The translations under genes were made by a program, and so were the position numbers. From Halospeciosus flavus (GTDB lineage: Archaea; Halobacteriota; Halobacteria; Halobacteriales; Halobacteriaceae), in the NCBI RefSeq assembly GCF_029814175.1, contig NZ_CP122312.1, positions 3,038,001-3,102,000 on the forward strand: a stretch of DNA of 64,000 nt, read 5' to 3'. The notes beneath the pieces are model-generated. The model worked only from the letters and a program-made list of their open reading frames with translations, was not told where the DNA came from and searched no databases. This document shows, piece by piece, positions 36,011-44,923 of this stretch; position 1 is the stretch's first letter, and every line of letters starts with the position of its first letter.

Positions 36011-36505
36011 TCAGCGTTCGTCGGGCAAAACGTATCCGGTCTCCCGGCGCTCGACGAGTCCGAGCAGCGACGCCCACCCGAGCAGTCGCGCGACGCGCTC
36101 GCGCCAAGTCGCCTCCCAGTCCGGGTTCCGCTCGCGCTCCCAGCGCGGGACGACCGACTCGACACGTTCGAACACCGCGTCGGCGTCGAGCGGGCGGTCT
36201 GCGTCGGCGAGGGCGTCGAGCACCTCGCGGGCGGCGTAGACGTTCGCCTCGAACGCGTCGGCGAGCGGTCCGGGGGCCACCGCAGCGTCGGTACGGACGA
36301 ACTTCCCGTCGACCTCGTTCGCGAGTCCGAGCGCCCGGAGGAAGGTCAGCCACGTCGCGGCGTCGTCGCGGTCGGCGACGTCCGTCCGGTCGACGACGCG
36401 GGCACAGCAGTCCGACTCCGGTCGTGGTGTCCGCGGGAGCGCCGCGCGGACGGTCTCGACGGCGTCGAGGCTCGCGGGCGGTTCCGGGACGGGCTTGTGG
36501 CGCAT
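36011..36505 (-). CDS. Haloarchaeal protein with winged-helix-like segments
   Basis: The 164-residue protein has no family I can name. Two stretches (about residues 50-75, FLRALGLANEVDGKFVRTD, and 130-163, RVARLLGWASLLGLVERRETGYVL) have the helix-turn-helix-then-strand pattern of winged helices, so it may be a DNA-binding or assembly protein. It is three bases downstream of mch and ten bases upstream of the HAD gene, so the three probably form one operon. Confidence 0.65.
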   Translation of the reverse strand: MRHKPVPEPPASLDAVETVRAALPRTPRPESDCCARVVDRTDVADRDDAATWLTFLRALGLANEVDGKFVRTDAAVAPGPLADAFEANVYAAREVLDALADADRPLDADAVFERVESVVPRWERERNPDWEATWRERVARLLGWASLLGLVERRETGYVLPDER

Positions 36506-36508
36506 CCC

Positions 36509-37441
36509 TCAGAGACCGAAGGACTCCGCGAGGAGGTCCTCGTTCACCTCGCCGTAGGCGTAGGTGGGGCCGCCGACCACGTCGACGGTCACCTGCGCGG
36601 GCGCGAACACCCGTTCGTCGACCTCGTAGAAGTCCCAGTCGGCCTCCGCGAAGATGTCGGCGAAGGGCCGACCGTACTCCTCGGTCGCGGACGAGGGGAG
36701 TTCGTCGAAGAAGTCGGCGTCCTCCTCGACGGTGAGGTGGACGCGGCCGCCGTAGGCCAGCGCGTCGTTCGTCCGGCCGATGGCGGTCTCCTCGTCGCCG
36801 GCGACGGGCGCGACCGGCGCGCTCCCCGAGACCGATCGGACGTCGGTCGGGTCGTAGCCGAGTTCGAACAGCCGGAAGACCGCGAGTTCGGGCGCGCGGG
36901 CGGCCATGCTGACGCTCCCGCAGATGCTCGCCGTCGGGTAGGCCGCGAGGTAGACGCCGTCGGTACCGATCTCCGCGAGGTCGGCGACGTGCTCGGCGAC
37001 CTGCTCGTCGGGCAGTTCGTCTCCTTCGAGCGTGAGGACCGTGAGGTCGAAGGCGTCGGTGTAGCCGACGGCGCGGAACTCTTCTTCTTCGGCGACGAGC
37101 GCGCGGGCCGGCCCGGAGCCGAGTCCCTCGTAGCCGTCGACGGAGACCTCCCAGCCCGCCTTCTGCGAGCAGAGCAGGGCGAGCGCGGGGCGGTCACAGG
37201 CGAGTTCGACGCGCGGGAACGTCGCGCCCGCCACCTCGTCGACGCGGGTCTGGACCGTCGCGAGGCCGGCCGTCTGCAACTCTGCGAGCAGGAGTCCCGC
37301 CTCGATACCGCCGGGGTGGTCGACTCCGAAGTCGATAACCGTCGCACCGTTGTCCAGGTCGAAACCGCCGATGTTCAACTCGCCGGCGAAGTCGAGCGCC
37401 TCGTCGGCGAGTTCGATGGCCATCCGGTTGATGCTCTCCAT
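36509..37441 (-). CDS. mch: Methenyltetrahydromethanopterin cyclohydrolase
   Basis: Mch hydrolyses 5,10-methenyl-H4MPT (or a related pterin) to the 5-formyl form, reversibly, in C1 metabolism. The 310-residue length and the start MESINRMAIELADEALDFA fit the family. The block IGTDGVYLAAYPTASICGSV near residue 165 and the GGRVHLTVEEDADFF stretch near 233 are characteristic. Haloarchaea are not methanogens, so the carrier and direction are uncertain. It is followed at once by an unrecognised gene and a HAD phosphatase. Confidence 0.88.
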   Translation of the reverse strand: MESINRMAIELADEALDFAGELNIGGFDLDNGATVIDFGVDHPGGIEAGLLLAELQTAGLATVQTRVDEVAGATFPRVELACDRPALALLCSQKAGWEVSVDGYEGLGSGPARALVAEEEEFRAVGYTDAFDLTVLTLEGDELPDEQVAEHVADLAEIGTDGVYLAAYPTASICGSVSMAARAPELAVFRLFELGYDPTDVRSVSGSAPVAPVAGDEETAIGRTNDALAYGGRVHLTVEEDADFFDELPSSATEEYGRPFADIFAEADWDFYEVDERVFAPAQVTVDVVGGPTYAYGEVNEDLLAESFGL

Positions 37442-37494
37442 ACGCGGGATGTGGGCGCCCTCGGGTAAAGTATCGCGGGTATCGGGACGACGCC

Positions 37495-37959
37495 TCACTC
37501 GGGCGGTCGCCGCCCCGACGCCTCCGTCGCGGGGACGAACGCGAAGCGCCAGAAGGCCCATACCGTCCCGACGAAGACCGCGAGGAGGAGGCCGCCCGCG
37601 GTCGCGACCCGGTCGAGGACGTGCGGGTAGACGTAGCGACAGTCCCGAACGAGGACCGCGACGCGGTAGGTCTCGCCGTCGAAGGCGACGAACGACCCGC
37701 CGAGCCCGTACGTCCGCGAGAGTGGCTCACGGTCGGTGATCGGCGTGTCCCGCACGCCGGCGCGGACGGCGTCTCGCGCGGGAGCGGGGAGCGAGGTGTA
37801 GTTCCGGACCTCGGCGCCCGCGGGCGGCGTCGCTCGCTCGACGTCGAAGTGGTACCCCGACTCACAGTCCGTCGCGGACGGCGTCCAGGCGGCGCCACCG
37901 GCGGCGACGGCCGCGCCGAGGAGGAACAGGGCGAACGCGACGCGAGTCCCGGGTCTCAC
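37495..37959 (-). CDS. Membrane-anchored hypothetical protein
   Basis: A 154-residue protein with an N-terminal hydrophobic segment (about 7-24), an external domain of about 90 residues containing two cysteines (CESGYHF near residue 32 and RDCRYVY near 105), and a second membrane segment near 118-138 with a short basic tail. The two cysteines could form a disulfide outside the cell. I do not recognise a family. Confidence 0.6.
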   Translation of the reverse strand: MRPGTRVAFALFLLGAAVAAGGAAWTPSATDCESGYHFDVERATPPAGAEVRNYTSLPAPARDAVRAGVRDTPITDREPLSRTYGLGGSFVAFDGETYRVAVLVRDCRYVYPHVLDRVATAGGLLLAVFVGTVWAFWRFAFVPATEASGRRPPE

Positions 37960-38043
37960 ACGGGGAGGGTCACGGCCGAGCGCAAAGTGTGTGTCGAGAC
38001 CGCGGGGTGGACGGCGATGGCGGTGACGGACTGCAGCCCAAGT

Positions 38044-38373
38044 TCACCCCTGTCGTGGCTCCTCGCGTCCCTTCTTCGCCTCGCGACCGAGGACGTCCTC
38101 GACGGCGCGGACCTTCTCCGAGGCCGGTTCGTCGACCGTCCGCTTGTCGTCGACCTTCAGGAACGTACCGACCCGGTCGGCGTCGACGGCCTCGTGGGCG
38201 GCCAGACAGGCCTCGAACAGCGTCTCCGCGTCCGGCGCCTCGATGGTCGTCCCCATCGGCGTGGTCTCGTACTCCACGTCGAAGTCGTCGAGCGCGGCGA
38301 CCGCGTCCGCCACGTCCTCGGCCATCTCGTCCTTCCCGGTCGGTGCGACGCTCAGGAACCCGTAGGTCGTCAT
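38044..38373 (-). CDS. MTH1187/YkoF-family thiamine-binding-like protein
   Basis: The 109-residue ferredoxin-like protein has the family motifs LSVAPTGKDEMAEDVADAV near residue 7 and ETTPMGTTIEAPDAETLFEA near residue 36, ending in a charged tail. Members bind thiamine or related small molecules and form dimers or tetramers. The longer upstream frame runs opposite the promoter region of the YihY gene and is not used. Confidence 0.82.
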   Translation of the reverse strand: MTTYGFLSVAPTGKDEMAEDVADAVAALDDFDVEYETTPMGTTIEAPDAETLFEACLAAHEAVDADRVGTFLKVDDKRTVDEPASEKVRAVEDVLGREAKKGREEPRQG

Positions 38374-38487
38374 AGTCGAGGGGAGGACGCGAGTCGGCAA
38401 AAAGGTACGCGGGCGATGGGGTCCGAGCGAGTGAGTCGGGCCGCGTCGGCCCGGCCGCTTTTGCGGACGGCGACTGTCCAACCGTCC

Positions 38488-39558
38488 ATGCGAGGGTACG
38501 TGGCACGGATACGACAGGTCGCCCGCGCAGTCTACCGGGAGTTACGGGCCGAGAACGTGACGTTCATGGCCGGGAGCATCGCCTACCACGCGTTCGTCTC
38601 GGTGCTCCCGTTCCTCGCACTCGTGCTGGTCGTCGTCGCGGCGTTCGGCGGCGAGCAGCGCGCGACGGCCATCGTCCGATTCACCGAGGCGTACCTGACC
38701 CCGAGCACGCAGAACCTCCTGACCGACGCCGCGGAGAAGGCCGCGAGCGACGCCGGCGTCTCGGTGGTCGGGGGCGTCGCCCTCCTCTGGGGGACCTCGA
38801 AGATCTTCCGAGGGCTAGACCAGGCGTTCTCGGATATCTACGAGACGCAGGCGGCGAACACGCCGCTCGATCAGGCCCAGGACGCCGCGATAGTCGCGCT
38901 CGCGCTCGGGTTGGCCGTCGTCGCCGTCGGTCTGGTCAGGGAGATCGTCACCCTGCCCGGTGGCGGCCCGCTCGAACCGTTCGTGAACGTCACGCTCCTC
39001 GGCGTCGGACTCGCCGTCGCGTTCCTCCCGCTCTACTACGTCTTCCCCGACGCGGACGTGACGGTCCGCGAGATCCTCCCCGGCGCGGCGTTCGCGGGGC
39101 TCGGGTGGGCGGTGCTGGAGACCGCCTTCCGCGTCTACGCCCAGCGGGCGGGCGGCGCCTCGGAACTCTACGGTTTCGTCGGCGCCATCCTCGCGCTCCT
39201 CACGTTCTTCTACTTCAGCGGACTCCTGCTCCTCGCCGGTGCGGCCCTCAACGCGGTCCTCGCCGGACGCAGCGAGGACGTCGCCGCTATCGACTGGGAA
39301 CTCGACGTCCCGACCGGTGAGACTGCCGACCGGGAGACGTCGGTTTCACTCCCCACGGCCGCGCTCGACGACCTCGACGCGGCGCTCTCGACGGACGAAC
39401 CGGTGACTGTCACGGTCGTCGATGGCGAGGACGCGGAGACGGTGACGCTCCCGCCGCCGACGGAGGTCGCCGTCGAGGAGTACGCCGTCCGTCGGCCGTC
39501 GTGGCTCGGCGGCGGCGAGTCGGAGTCGGTCGTGACGCTCCGCTGGGAAGAAGAGTAG
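38488..39558 (+). CDS. YihY/BrkB-family membrane protein
   Basis: A 356-residue protein with six membrane segments in the first 265 residues. The MAGSIAYHAFVSVLPFLALVLV segment (residues 26-48), LLWGTSKIFRGLDQAFSDIY near 105 and GFVGAILALLTFFYFSGLLLL near 229 are typical of YihY/BrkB. The C-terminal 90 residues are soluble and acidic, rich in Asp, Glu and Thr. The family was once called RNase BN in error. Its role is unknown. Confidence 0.88.
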   Translation: MRGYVARIRQVARAVYRELRAENVTFMAGSIAYHAFVSVLPFLALVLVVVAAFGGEQRATAIVRFTEAYLTPSTQNLLTDAAEKAASDAGVSVVGGVALLWGTSKIFRGLDQAFSDIYETQAANTPLDQAQDAAIVALALGLAVVAVGLVREIVTLPGGGPLEPFVNVTLLGVGLAVAFLPLYYVFPDADVTVREILPGAAFAGLGWAVLETAFRVYAQRAGGASELYGFVGAILALLTFFYFSGLLLLAGAALNAVLAGRSEDVAAIDWELDVPTGETADRETSVSLPTAALDDLDAALSTDEPVTVTVVDGEDAETVTLPPPTEVAVEEYAVRRPSWLGGGESESVVTLRWEEE

Positions 39559-39561
39559 TCT

Positions 39562-39936
39562 TCAGCAGGACGTGGGTTCGGTGACCACGACGCCGTCGTC
39601 CTGGACGGCGACGTCGAGTTCCGTCGCGCAGTCGGGACCCCAGTTGATGGTCTTCCGGAGTTCGCCGCCGACACTGATCTCGGCGTGGTAGGCGTCCTTC
39701 GGGACGGAGACGGTCTTCGACCCGCCGGCCGTGAGGGTGTGTTTCTCCCGGTAGGCGATGGAGTCGTCCGTCCGGTCGTGGAGCGTCAGGAGGACGGTCC
39801 ACTCGCGGTTCGTCTCGTTCCGGATCGCGACCCGCATACCGCCGGAGTCGCCGGTCCCCGGGACCGACCCGGAACAGCCAGCGAGCAGGGCGGCCGCCGC
39901 GACGCTACCGTTTCGGAGGAGGGCTCGTCGTCGCAT
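39562..39936 (-). CDS. Small Tat-type lipoprotein
   Basis: The 124-residue protein starts MRRRALLRNGSVAAAALLAGC, a basic n-region with arginines, a hydrophobic stretch and a lipobox Cys near residue 21. The mature part is a predicted beta-sandwich of about 95 residues with paired Cys near its end (PDCATEL and the final Cys). A GTG one codon earlier is possible. A palindrome sits about 47 bases upstream of the start. Unknown function. Confidence 0.65.
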   Translation of the reverse strand: MRRRALLRNGSVAAAALLAGCSGSVPGTGDSGGMRVAIRNETNREWTVLLTLHDRTDDSIAYREKHTLTAGGSKTVSVPKDAYHAEISVGGELRKTINWGPDCATELDVAVQDDGVVVTEPTSC

Positions 39937-39982
39937 CACCCACGGCTACGACGTTCCCGCCCGTAAAAAGGCCCGCTCACGA

Positions 39983-40002
39983 GGACAGTCGAACGACTGT
40001 CC
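39983..40002. promoter_or_regulatory. Perfect 20-base palindrome upstream of the lipoprotein gene
   Basis: GGACAGTCG (39983-39991) and CGACTGTCC (39994-40002) flank AA. It is followed by CAACTGTTTCG, which repeats part of the half-site found before surE. The position, about 47-66 bases before the ATG, suits an operator at or just upstream of the promoter. Confidence 0.5.
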
Positions 40003-40081
40003 AACTGTTTCGAGGCAGACCCGAGACGGGTGAGAAGCATCCGCGAACGAGCGGTTCGGAGAACCCGAGCGAAGCGGTTCA

Positions 40082-40186
40082 CTCGCGCTTCGCGCGAGGC
40101 CGAGGAACCCCCCGTCGGGGGTGACGATGGCTTTTGGCCGAGCTTTTGCGAGAAATCGCGCCCACGGGCGCGATTTCGCGGCAAAA
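40082..40186. terminator. Cluster of hairpins after cdc48
   Basis: Three stems follow one another. CTCGCGC/GCGCGAG (40082-40098) and CCCCC/GGGGG (40109-40121) are perfect. A long stem follows, with GAAATCGCGCCC (40152-40163) and GGGCGCGATTTC (40166-40177) as its perfect core, extended by CTTTTGC/GCAAAAG with one bulge. The large stem ends 8 bases past the cdc48 stop and is likely its transcript end, though the structure exceeds what a terminator needs. Confidence 0.5.
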
Positions 40187-40193
40187 GGTCGTT

Positions 40194-42419
40194 CTACTGG
40201 AACCCGATGGGACCGCCCTCGCGACGGTCCTGGCGGTCGCCCTGGCCGCCGCGGAACTGCTCCTCGACGTCCTCGTAGTAGTCGAGGAGGTCCTCGGTGA
40301 TCGTCGGGCGGACGTTCTCCATGGCCTCGCGGAAGTGGCGCATCTCGACCACTTCTGCGTGCTCGTCCTCGCGGAGCGCCTGGATGGCGGCCTCGCGGGC
40401 AATGTTCGCGATGTCCGAGCCGACGTAGCCGTCGGTGAGCTCGGCGAGTTCGCGCAGGCTCACGTCCGGCGCGAGCGGCGTGTCGTCCGTGTGGATGCGG
40501 AAGATCTGCTCGCGACCCTCGACGTCGGGTTGGCCGACCATGACCATGCGGTCGAAACGCCCCGACCGGATGAGCGCCGGGTCGATGATGTCCGGGCGGT
40601 TGGTCGCGCCGATGACCATCACTTCCTCCATCTCCTCGAGGCCGTCGAGTTCGGTGAGGAGCTGGTTGACGACGCGCTCGGAGACGTTGTTACCGGCGTT
40701 CTGGCCGCGGCCGGGCGCGAGGCTGTCCAACTCGTCGAAGAAGATGACGGTCGGTGCGACCTGCCGGGCCTTCCGGAAGGTCTGGCGGATGGCCTTCTCC
40801 GACTCGCCGACCCACTTCGAGAGGAGCTGGGGTCCGCGCACCGAGATGAAGTTCGCGTTCGTCTCGTTGGCGACGGCCTTCGCCATCAGCGTCTTCCCGG
40901 TGCCGGGCGGGCCGTACAGCAACACGCCGTTCGGCGGGTCGACGCCCATCCGGGAGAACTTCTCCGGCGAGGAGAGGGGCCACTCGATGCTCTCCTGGAT
41001 CTCCTGTTTGGCGTCGGAGAGGCCGCCGACGTCGTCCCAGGAGATCTTCGGGAGTTCGACGAGGACCTCGCGCATCGCCGAGGGTTCGACCTCGTTGAGC
41101 GCGCCCTTGAAGTCGGTGCGCTTGACGATCATCCGGTCGATGAGGCTCGGCGGGATGTCCTCCTCGTCGAGGTCGATCTCGGGGAGGTACCGGCGGAGCG
41201 CACGCATCGCGGCCTCCTTCGAGAGACTCTCGATGTCGGCGCCGACGAAGCCGTGAGTCTCCTCGGCGAGGTGGCCGAGGTTCACGTCGTCGGAGAGGGG
41301 CATGCCGCGGGTGTGGATCTTCAGGATCTCCTCGCGACCCGTCTCGTCGGGGACGCCGATCTCGATCTCGCGGTCGAAGCGCCCCGGCCGGCGGAGTGCG
41401 GGGTCGACGGCGTCGACGCGGTTCGTCGCCGCGATGACGATGACCTGCCCGCGGCCTTCGAGACCGTCCATCATCGTCAGGAGTTGGGCGACGACGCGGC
41501 GTTCGACCTCACCCGTGACGTCCTCGCGCTTGGGCGCGATGGAGTCGAGTTCGTCGATGAAGATGATGGAGGGCGAGTCGTCCTTCGCGTCCTCGAAGAT
41601 CTCGCGGAGTTGCTGTTCGCTCTCCCCGTAGTACTTCGAGATGATCTCCGGGCCGGCGATGGAGAAGAAACTCGCGGAGGTCTCGTTGGCCACCGCTTTG
41701 GCGAGGAGGGTCTTCCCGGTGCCCGGCGGCCCGTGCAGGAGGACGCCCTGGGGCGGTTCGATGCCGAGTTTCTGGAAGATCTGCGGGTGCTTCATCGGGA
41801 GTTCGACCATCTCCCGGACCCGCTGAATCTCGTTCTGGAGGCCGCCGATGTCCTCGTAGGTGATGCCGCCACCCGTGCGGTCGTAGCCGGAGATCGGCTC
41901 CTCGCGGAGTTCGACCTCGGTGTCCTCGGTGACGAGGACGACGCCCTCGGGTTCGGTCTCGACGGCGATGAGCGGGATCGCCTGACCCGGAGAGCGCATG
42001 AACGGGTGGTTGGTGGAGGACATGACGGGGACGATGTCGCGGGAGACGACCGGCCGCTTGAGGATCTGGCGTTTGACCATGCCGGCGGCGTCGGAGCCGA
42101 ACTGCACGGACGCCTCCTCGGGGGGCGCGAGGACGAGTTTGTCGGCCTTCTCGGCCTCGGCCTTCCGGATCTTCACCCGCTCACCGATACCGACGTCGGC
42201 GTTCTGCCGGGTGAACCCGTCGATCCGGACGGTGTCGGTGTTCCAGTCCTGCCGGTCCGCGCGCCAGACCTTGGCGGCGGTCCGCTCGGCCCCCTCGATC
42301 TCGATGATGTCGCCGGGGCTGAGCTTCAGGTGGAGCAGGGTGTCGGGGTCGAGGCGGGCGATTCCGCGTCCCGAGTCGTTCGGGTACGCTTTCGCCACCT
42401 CAAGTTGGACTTCGTTCAT
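40194..42419 (-). CDS. cdc48: Cdc48/p97-type AAA+ ATPase
   Basis: A 741-residue unfoldase that threads substrates to the archaeal proteasome or other partners. The N-domain (double-psi barrel plus second lobe) covers about residues 1-180. D1 has Walker A GPPGTGKT at residues 230-237 and Walker B IIFIDELD near 290. D2 repeats GPPGTGKT near 502 and [15 protein letters not shown] near 560. The C-terminal tail is Gly/Arg/Asp-rich. No intein is present. The start [13 protein letters not shown] is conserved in archaeal Cdc48. Confidence 0.96.
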   Translation of the reverse strand: MNEVQLEVAKAYPNDSGRGIARLDPDTLLHLKLSPGDIIEIEGAERTAAKVWRADRQDWNTDTVRIDGFTRQNADVGIGERVKIRKAEAEKADKLVLAPPEEASVQFGSDAAGMVKRQILKRPVVSRDIVPVMSSTNHPFMRSPGQAIPLIAVETEPEGVVLVTEDTEVELREEPISGYDRTGGGITYEDIGGLQNEIQRVREMVELPMKHPQIFQKLGIEPPQGVLLHGPPGTGKTLLAKAVANETSASFFSIAGPEIISKYYGESEQQLREIFEDAKDDSPSIIFIDELDSIAPKREDVTGEVERRVVAQLLTMMDGLEGRGQVIVIAATNRVDAVDPALRRPGRFDREIEIGVPDETGREEILKIHTRGMPLSDDVNLGHLAEETHGFVGADIESLSKEAAMRALRRYLPEIDLDEEDIPPSLIDRMIVKRTDFKGALNEVEPSAMREVLVELPKISWDDVGGLSDAKQEIQESIEWPLSSPEKFSRMGVDPPNGVLLYGPPGTGKTLMAKAVANETNANFISVRGPQLLSKWVGESEKAIRQTFRKARQVAPTVIFFDELDSLAPGRGQNAGNNVSERVVNQLLTELDGLEEMEEVMVIGATNRPDIIDPALIRSGRFDRMVMVGQPDVEGREQIFRIHTDDTPLAPDVSLRELAELTDGYVGSDIANIAREAAIQALREDEHAEVVEMRHFREAMENVRPTITEDLLDYYEDVEEQFRGGQGDRQDRREGGPIGFQ

Positions 42420-42480
42420 ACTTTTGGGTTCCTTATATAGGGTATCTGTCTCGCCGACGAAAGTATCTTCCGTCGACGGC

Positions 42481-42499
42481 TATGGTACACCCTACCATA
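42481..42499. promoter_or_regulatory. Inverted repeat TATGGTA-N5-TACCATA
   Basis: TATGGTA (42481-42487) and TACCATA (42493-42499) flank CACCC. It lies in the 223-base divergent gap between cdc48 and larC. A TTAATA box on the minus strand (about 42507-42514) would place a cdc48 start site inside this dyad, so a bound repressor could block initiation. A TATATAA at 42434-42440 is too close to the ATG to serve that start. Confidence 0.5.
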
Positions 42500-42642
42500 T
42501 CCGGCTATTAAGAAGTGTCGCCTCGCCCAGTACGCTGCCGGTAGTCGCTCCCGTCCAGCGATTTCGAGCGGTGAGTCGGCCGAACGATTCATACGCCGTT
42601 CGGTCCGGGTGCTTTTTCGCCCTCCCAGCCCTCACGTCGGAC

Positions 42643-44013
42643 ATGACCGACGTACTCGCCTTCGACGGCCGAACCGGGGCCAGCGGCGACATGCTCCTCG
42701 GCGCGCTCGCGGCCGCCGGCGCCGACACGGACGTCCTCACCGCCGTCGAGGACGAACTCGCCATCCACTACGAGTTCGAGACGGTGACGAAGAACGGAAT
42801 CCAGGCGACGAAAGCGACCGTCGTCCACGAGGCGGCCGACGGAGGCCGCGACGACGGCGACGAGCACGAACGCGAACACCACGAGCCAGAACATCACGGC
42901 CACGACCACGGTCACCCCGAGGAGCACGACCACCGACACGGTCACGGGGACGGTCACGACCACGCACACGGACACGCCCACGACGGCCACTCACACGACC
43001 ACTCGCACGACCACCACGACGCCGAGGGCCACGGTCCGCACCGGACCTACCCCGAGGTCGTCGACGTCGTCGAGTCGATGGACCTGCCCGAGCGGGCCGC
43101 GCAGGTCGCCCTCGGTGCGTTCGAGCGTCTCGGTCACGCGGAGGCACGGGTCCACGGCACCGACCTGGCGGAGACCCACTTCCACGAAGTCGGCGCGGAC
43201 GACGCCATCGCGGACGTCGTGGGCGTCGCGCTGCTCGTCGCGAACCTCGACCCGGACCGAGTCGTCACGACGCCCGTCGCGGCCGGCGGCGGCGAGGTGG
43301 AGATGAGCCACGGCGTCTACCCGGTCCCCGCGCCGGCCGTCGTCACCGTCGCCGAGGGCGCCGACTGGGAACTACGCGGCGGACCGGTCGACGCCGAACT
43401 CCTCACGCCGACGGGCGCGGCACTCCTCGCGGAACTCGCCGAGGGTGTCGAGTCCGTCCCCGCGATGCGCCTCCGCGAGTCCGGCTACGGGGCGGGTGCG
43501 ATGGACCTCGAGCGCTACCCGAACGTCCTCCGTGCGCTCCGGGGCGAGGCGAAGGGCGGACTCCGGGAAGAACCCATCTCCGTGCTGGAGACGAACCTCG
43601 ACGACGTCGCCCCCGAGGTGCTCGGCGGGCTCCAGTCCTCGCTCGCGGACGCGGGTGCGCGAGACGTCTCCATCGTCCCGCTCTCGATGAAGAAGTCCCG
43701 ACCGGGCCACCTCGTGAAGGTCGTGGTGCGACCCGAGGACGAGGAGCGGGTCGCCCGCCGACTCGCCGAGGAGACCGGTACCCTCGGGGTTCGGAAGGCG
43801 GGCGCGACCCACCGCTGGGTGGCCGACCGCCACTTCGAGACGGCTACCGTCGAGTTCGACGGCGAGTCCTACGAGGTGTCGGTGAAGGTCGCGAGCGACC
43901 AGTCTGGTGAGGTGTACGACGCCAGCGCCGAGTACGACGAAGCCGAGGCGGTGGCCCGCGAGGCGGGTGTCCCGGTCCGTGAGGTGATTCGCCGGGCCGA
44001 GTCCCAGTACTAG
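42643..44013 (+). CDS. larC: LarC, nickel-pincer cofactor synthesis protein
   Basis: LarC is the CTP-dependent nickel-inserting enzyme that completes the nickel pincer nucleotide. The 456-residue single-frame protein begins FDGRTGASGDMLLGAL. A His/Asp/Gly-rich loop from about residue 74 to 133 contains roughly thirty His and is a metal-buffering insertion. The HFHEVGADDAIADVVG block near residue 180, and ETNLDDVAPEVLGG near 321 with MKKSRPGHLVKVV near 348, identify the N- and C-terminal LarC domains. No larA, larB or larE is in the window. Confidence 0.92.
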   Translation: MTDVLAFDGRTGASGDMLLGALAAAGADTDVLTAVEDELAIHYEFETVTKNGIQATKATVVHEAADGGRDDGDEHEREHHEPEHHGHDHGHPEEHDHRHGHGDGHDHAHGHAHDGHSHDHSHDHHDAEGHGPHRTYPEVVDVVESMDLPERAAQVALGAFERLGHAEARVHGTDLAETHFHEVGADDAIADVVGVALLVANLDPDRVVTTPVAAGGGEVEMSHGVYPVPAPAVVTVAEGADWELRGGPVDAELLTPTGAALLAELAEGVESVPAMRLRESGYGAGAMDLERYPNVLRALRGEAKGGLREEPISVLETNLDDVAPEVLGGLQSSLADAGARDVSIVPLSMKKSRPGHLVKVVVRPEDEERVARRLAEETGTLGVRKAGATHRWVADRHFETATVEFDGESYEVSVKVASDQSGEVYDASAEYDEAEAVAREAGVPVREVIRRAESQY

Positions 44014-44772
44014 TTACTCCTCAATCTCCTCGCGGTGGGCCGCGATGGCCTCGTCGAGGGTGAGTTCGCCCGTGGCGACCTGTCTGGCGAGGCGCTCGGG
44101 GAGGGTGCGGTTCTCCTCGGAGCGCTCGCGCGAGCGGTTCTTGATGACCTGGAGTTCGCCCGCGGTCGGTTCGACCGAGCGACCGCTGACGCGTTCACCC
44201 TCCAGGTGGGCGATGTTGACCGCGGCGAGCACGTCGTCCATGTTCCGGGCGCCGCGTCCGAGGTACGGCGTCGTCCCGGTCTCGTCGACGAGTTCGACCG
44301 TCACGCCGGCCTCGCCGAGGGCGTCGATGACGCGGGCGCCGTGGAGGCGCGCACCGTCGCCGACGCGGACGACCGGGTCCGGGACGTCGGCGACCTCTTC
44401 GAGGACGACGTCGGCGGCGTCCTCGACGGGCACCTGGTAGGTCGCGACGACCATCCCGCCGTGGAGGACGGCGATACCGGGGTTCGGGCCGGGGTCGACG
44501 CCGACGACGACCTGCCCGGTCCCACCGCGCATGTAGGCGAGCGCCTCTTCGACCGCCTTCCGTGGGTCGTCCGGGTCGGCGACGACGGTGTGGACGCCGG
44601 GGTAGGTGTCTCCGGCACCGTCTCCACTCTCCGACTCGGCCGTGACGACGACCTCCGCCTCTTCGGGAAGGTTTGTGCCCGGTTCGACCGTGGTGAACTC
44701 GACGTCCCGGTCGCGCAGGGCGTTCACGACCTCGTGGTAGACTTCGAAGTCGTTGGTTGCGACGACAATCAC
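44014..44772 (-). CDS. RuvC/YqgF-like RNase H-fold protein
   Basis: The 252-residue protein has an N-terminal Rossmann-like segment of about 85 residues (VIVVATNDFEV and VVTAESESGD) followed by an RNase H-like core starting GVDPGPNPGIAVLHGG near residue 88, where the Asp matches the first catalytic acid of RuvC-like nucleases. A second acidic motif DGARLHG lies near 140. The C-terminus has a helical LPERLARQVATGELTLDEAI segment. I use GTG 44772; an ATG at 44799 is possible. It may be a DNA-repair nuclease, as its neighbour is radB, but activity is not shown. Confidence 0.65.
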   Translation of the reverse strand: MIVVATNDFEVYHEVVNALRDRDVEFTTVEPGTNLPEEAEVVVTAESESGDGAGDTYPGVHTVVADPDDPRKAVEEALAYMRGGTGQVVVGVDPGPNPGIAVLHGGMVVATYQVPVEDAADVVLEEVADVPDPVVRVGDGARLHGARVIDALGEAGVTVELVDETGTTPYLGRGARNMDDVLAAVNIAHLEGERVSGRSVEPTAGELQVIKNRSRERSEENRTLPERLARQVATGELTLDEAIAAHREEIEE

Positions 44773-44923
44773 TGTGTAGAGGTAGGCGACGCACGGCAAA
44801 AAGGTCGTCCTACGGGCGGTTCTTCGACGGGTCGTGGTCCGCGTCGCTGCGTCGCGGCGGCCGAACGAAGCAAGGGGCTTTAGGCCGGAACCGCACTACA
44901 GAGAAGTAGTGAAGACACTCGAC

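Noticed and set aside
42434..42440. TATATAA as the cdc48 promoter
   Set aside because: It is only about 15-20 bases from the conserved ATG, so a start site at the usual distance would fall inside the coding region.
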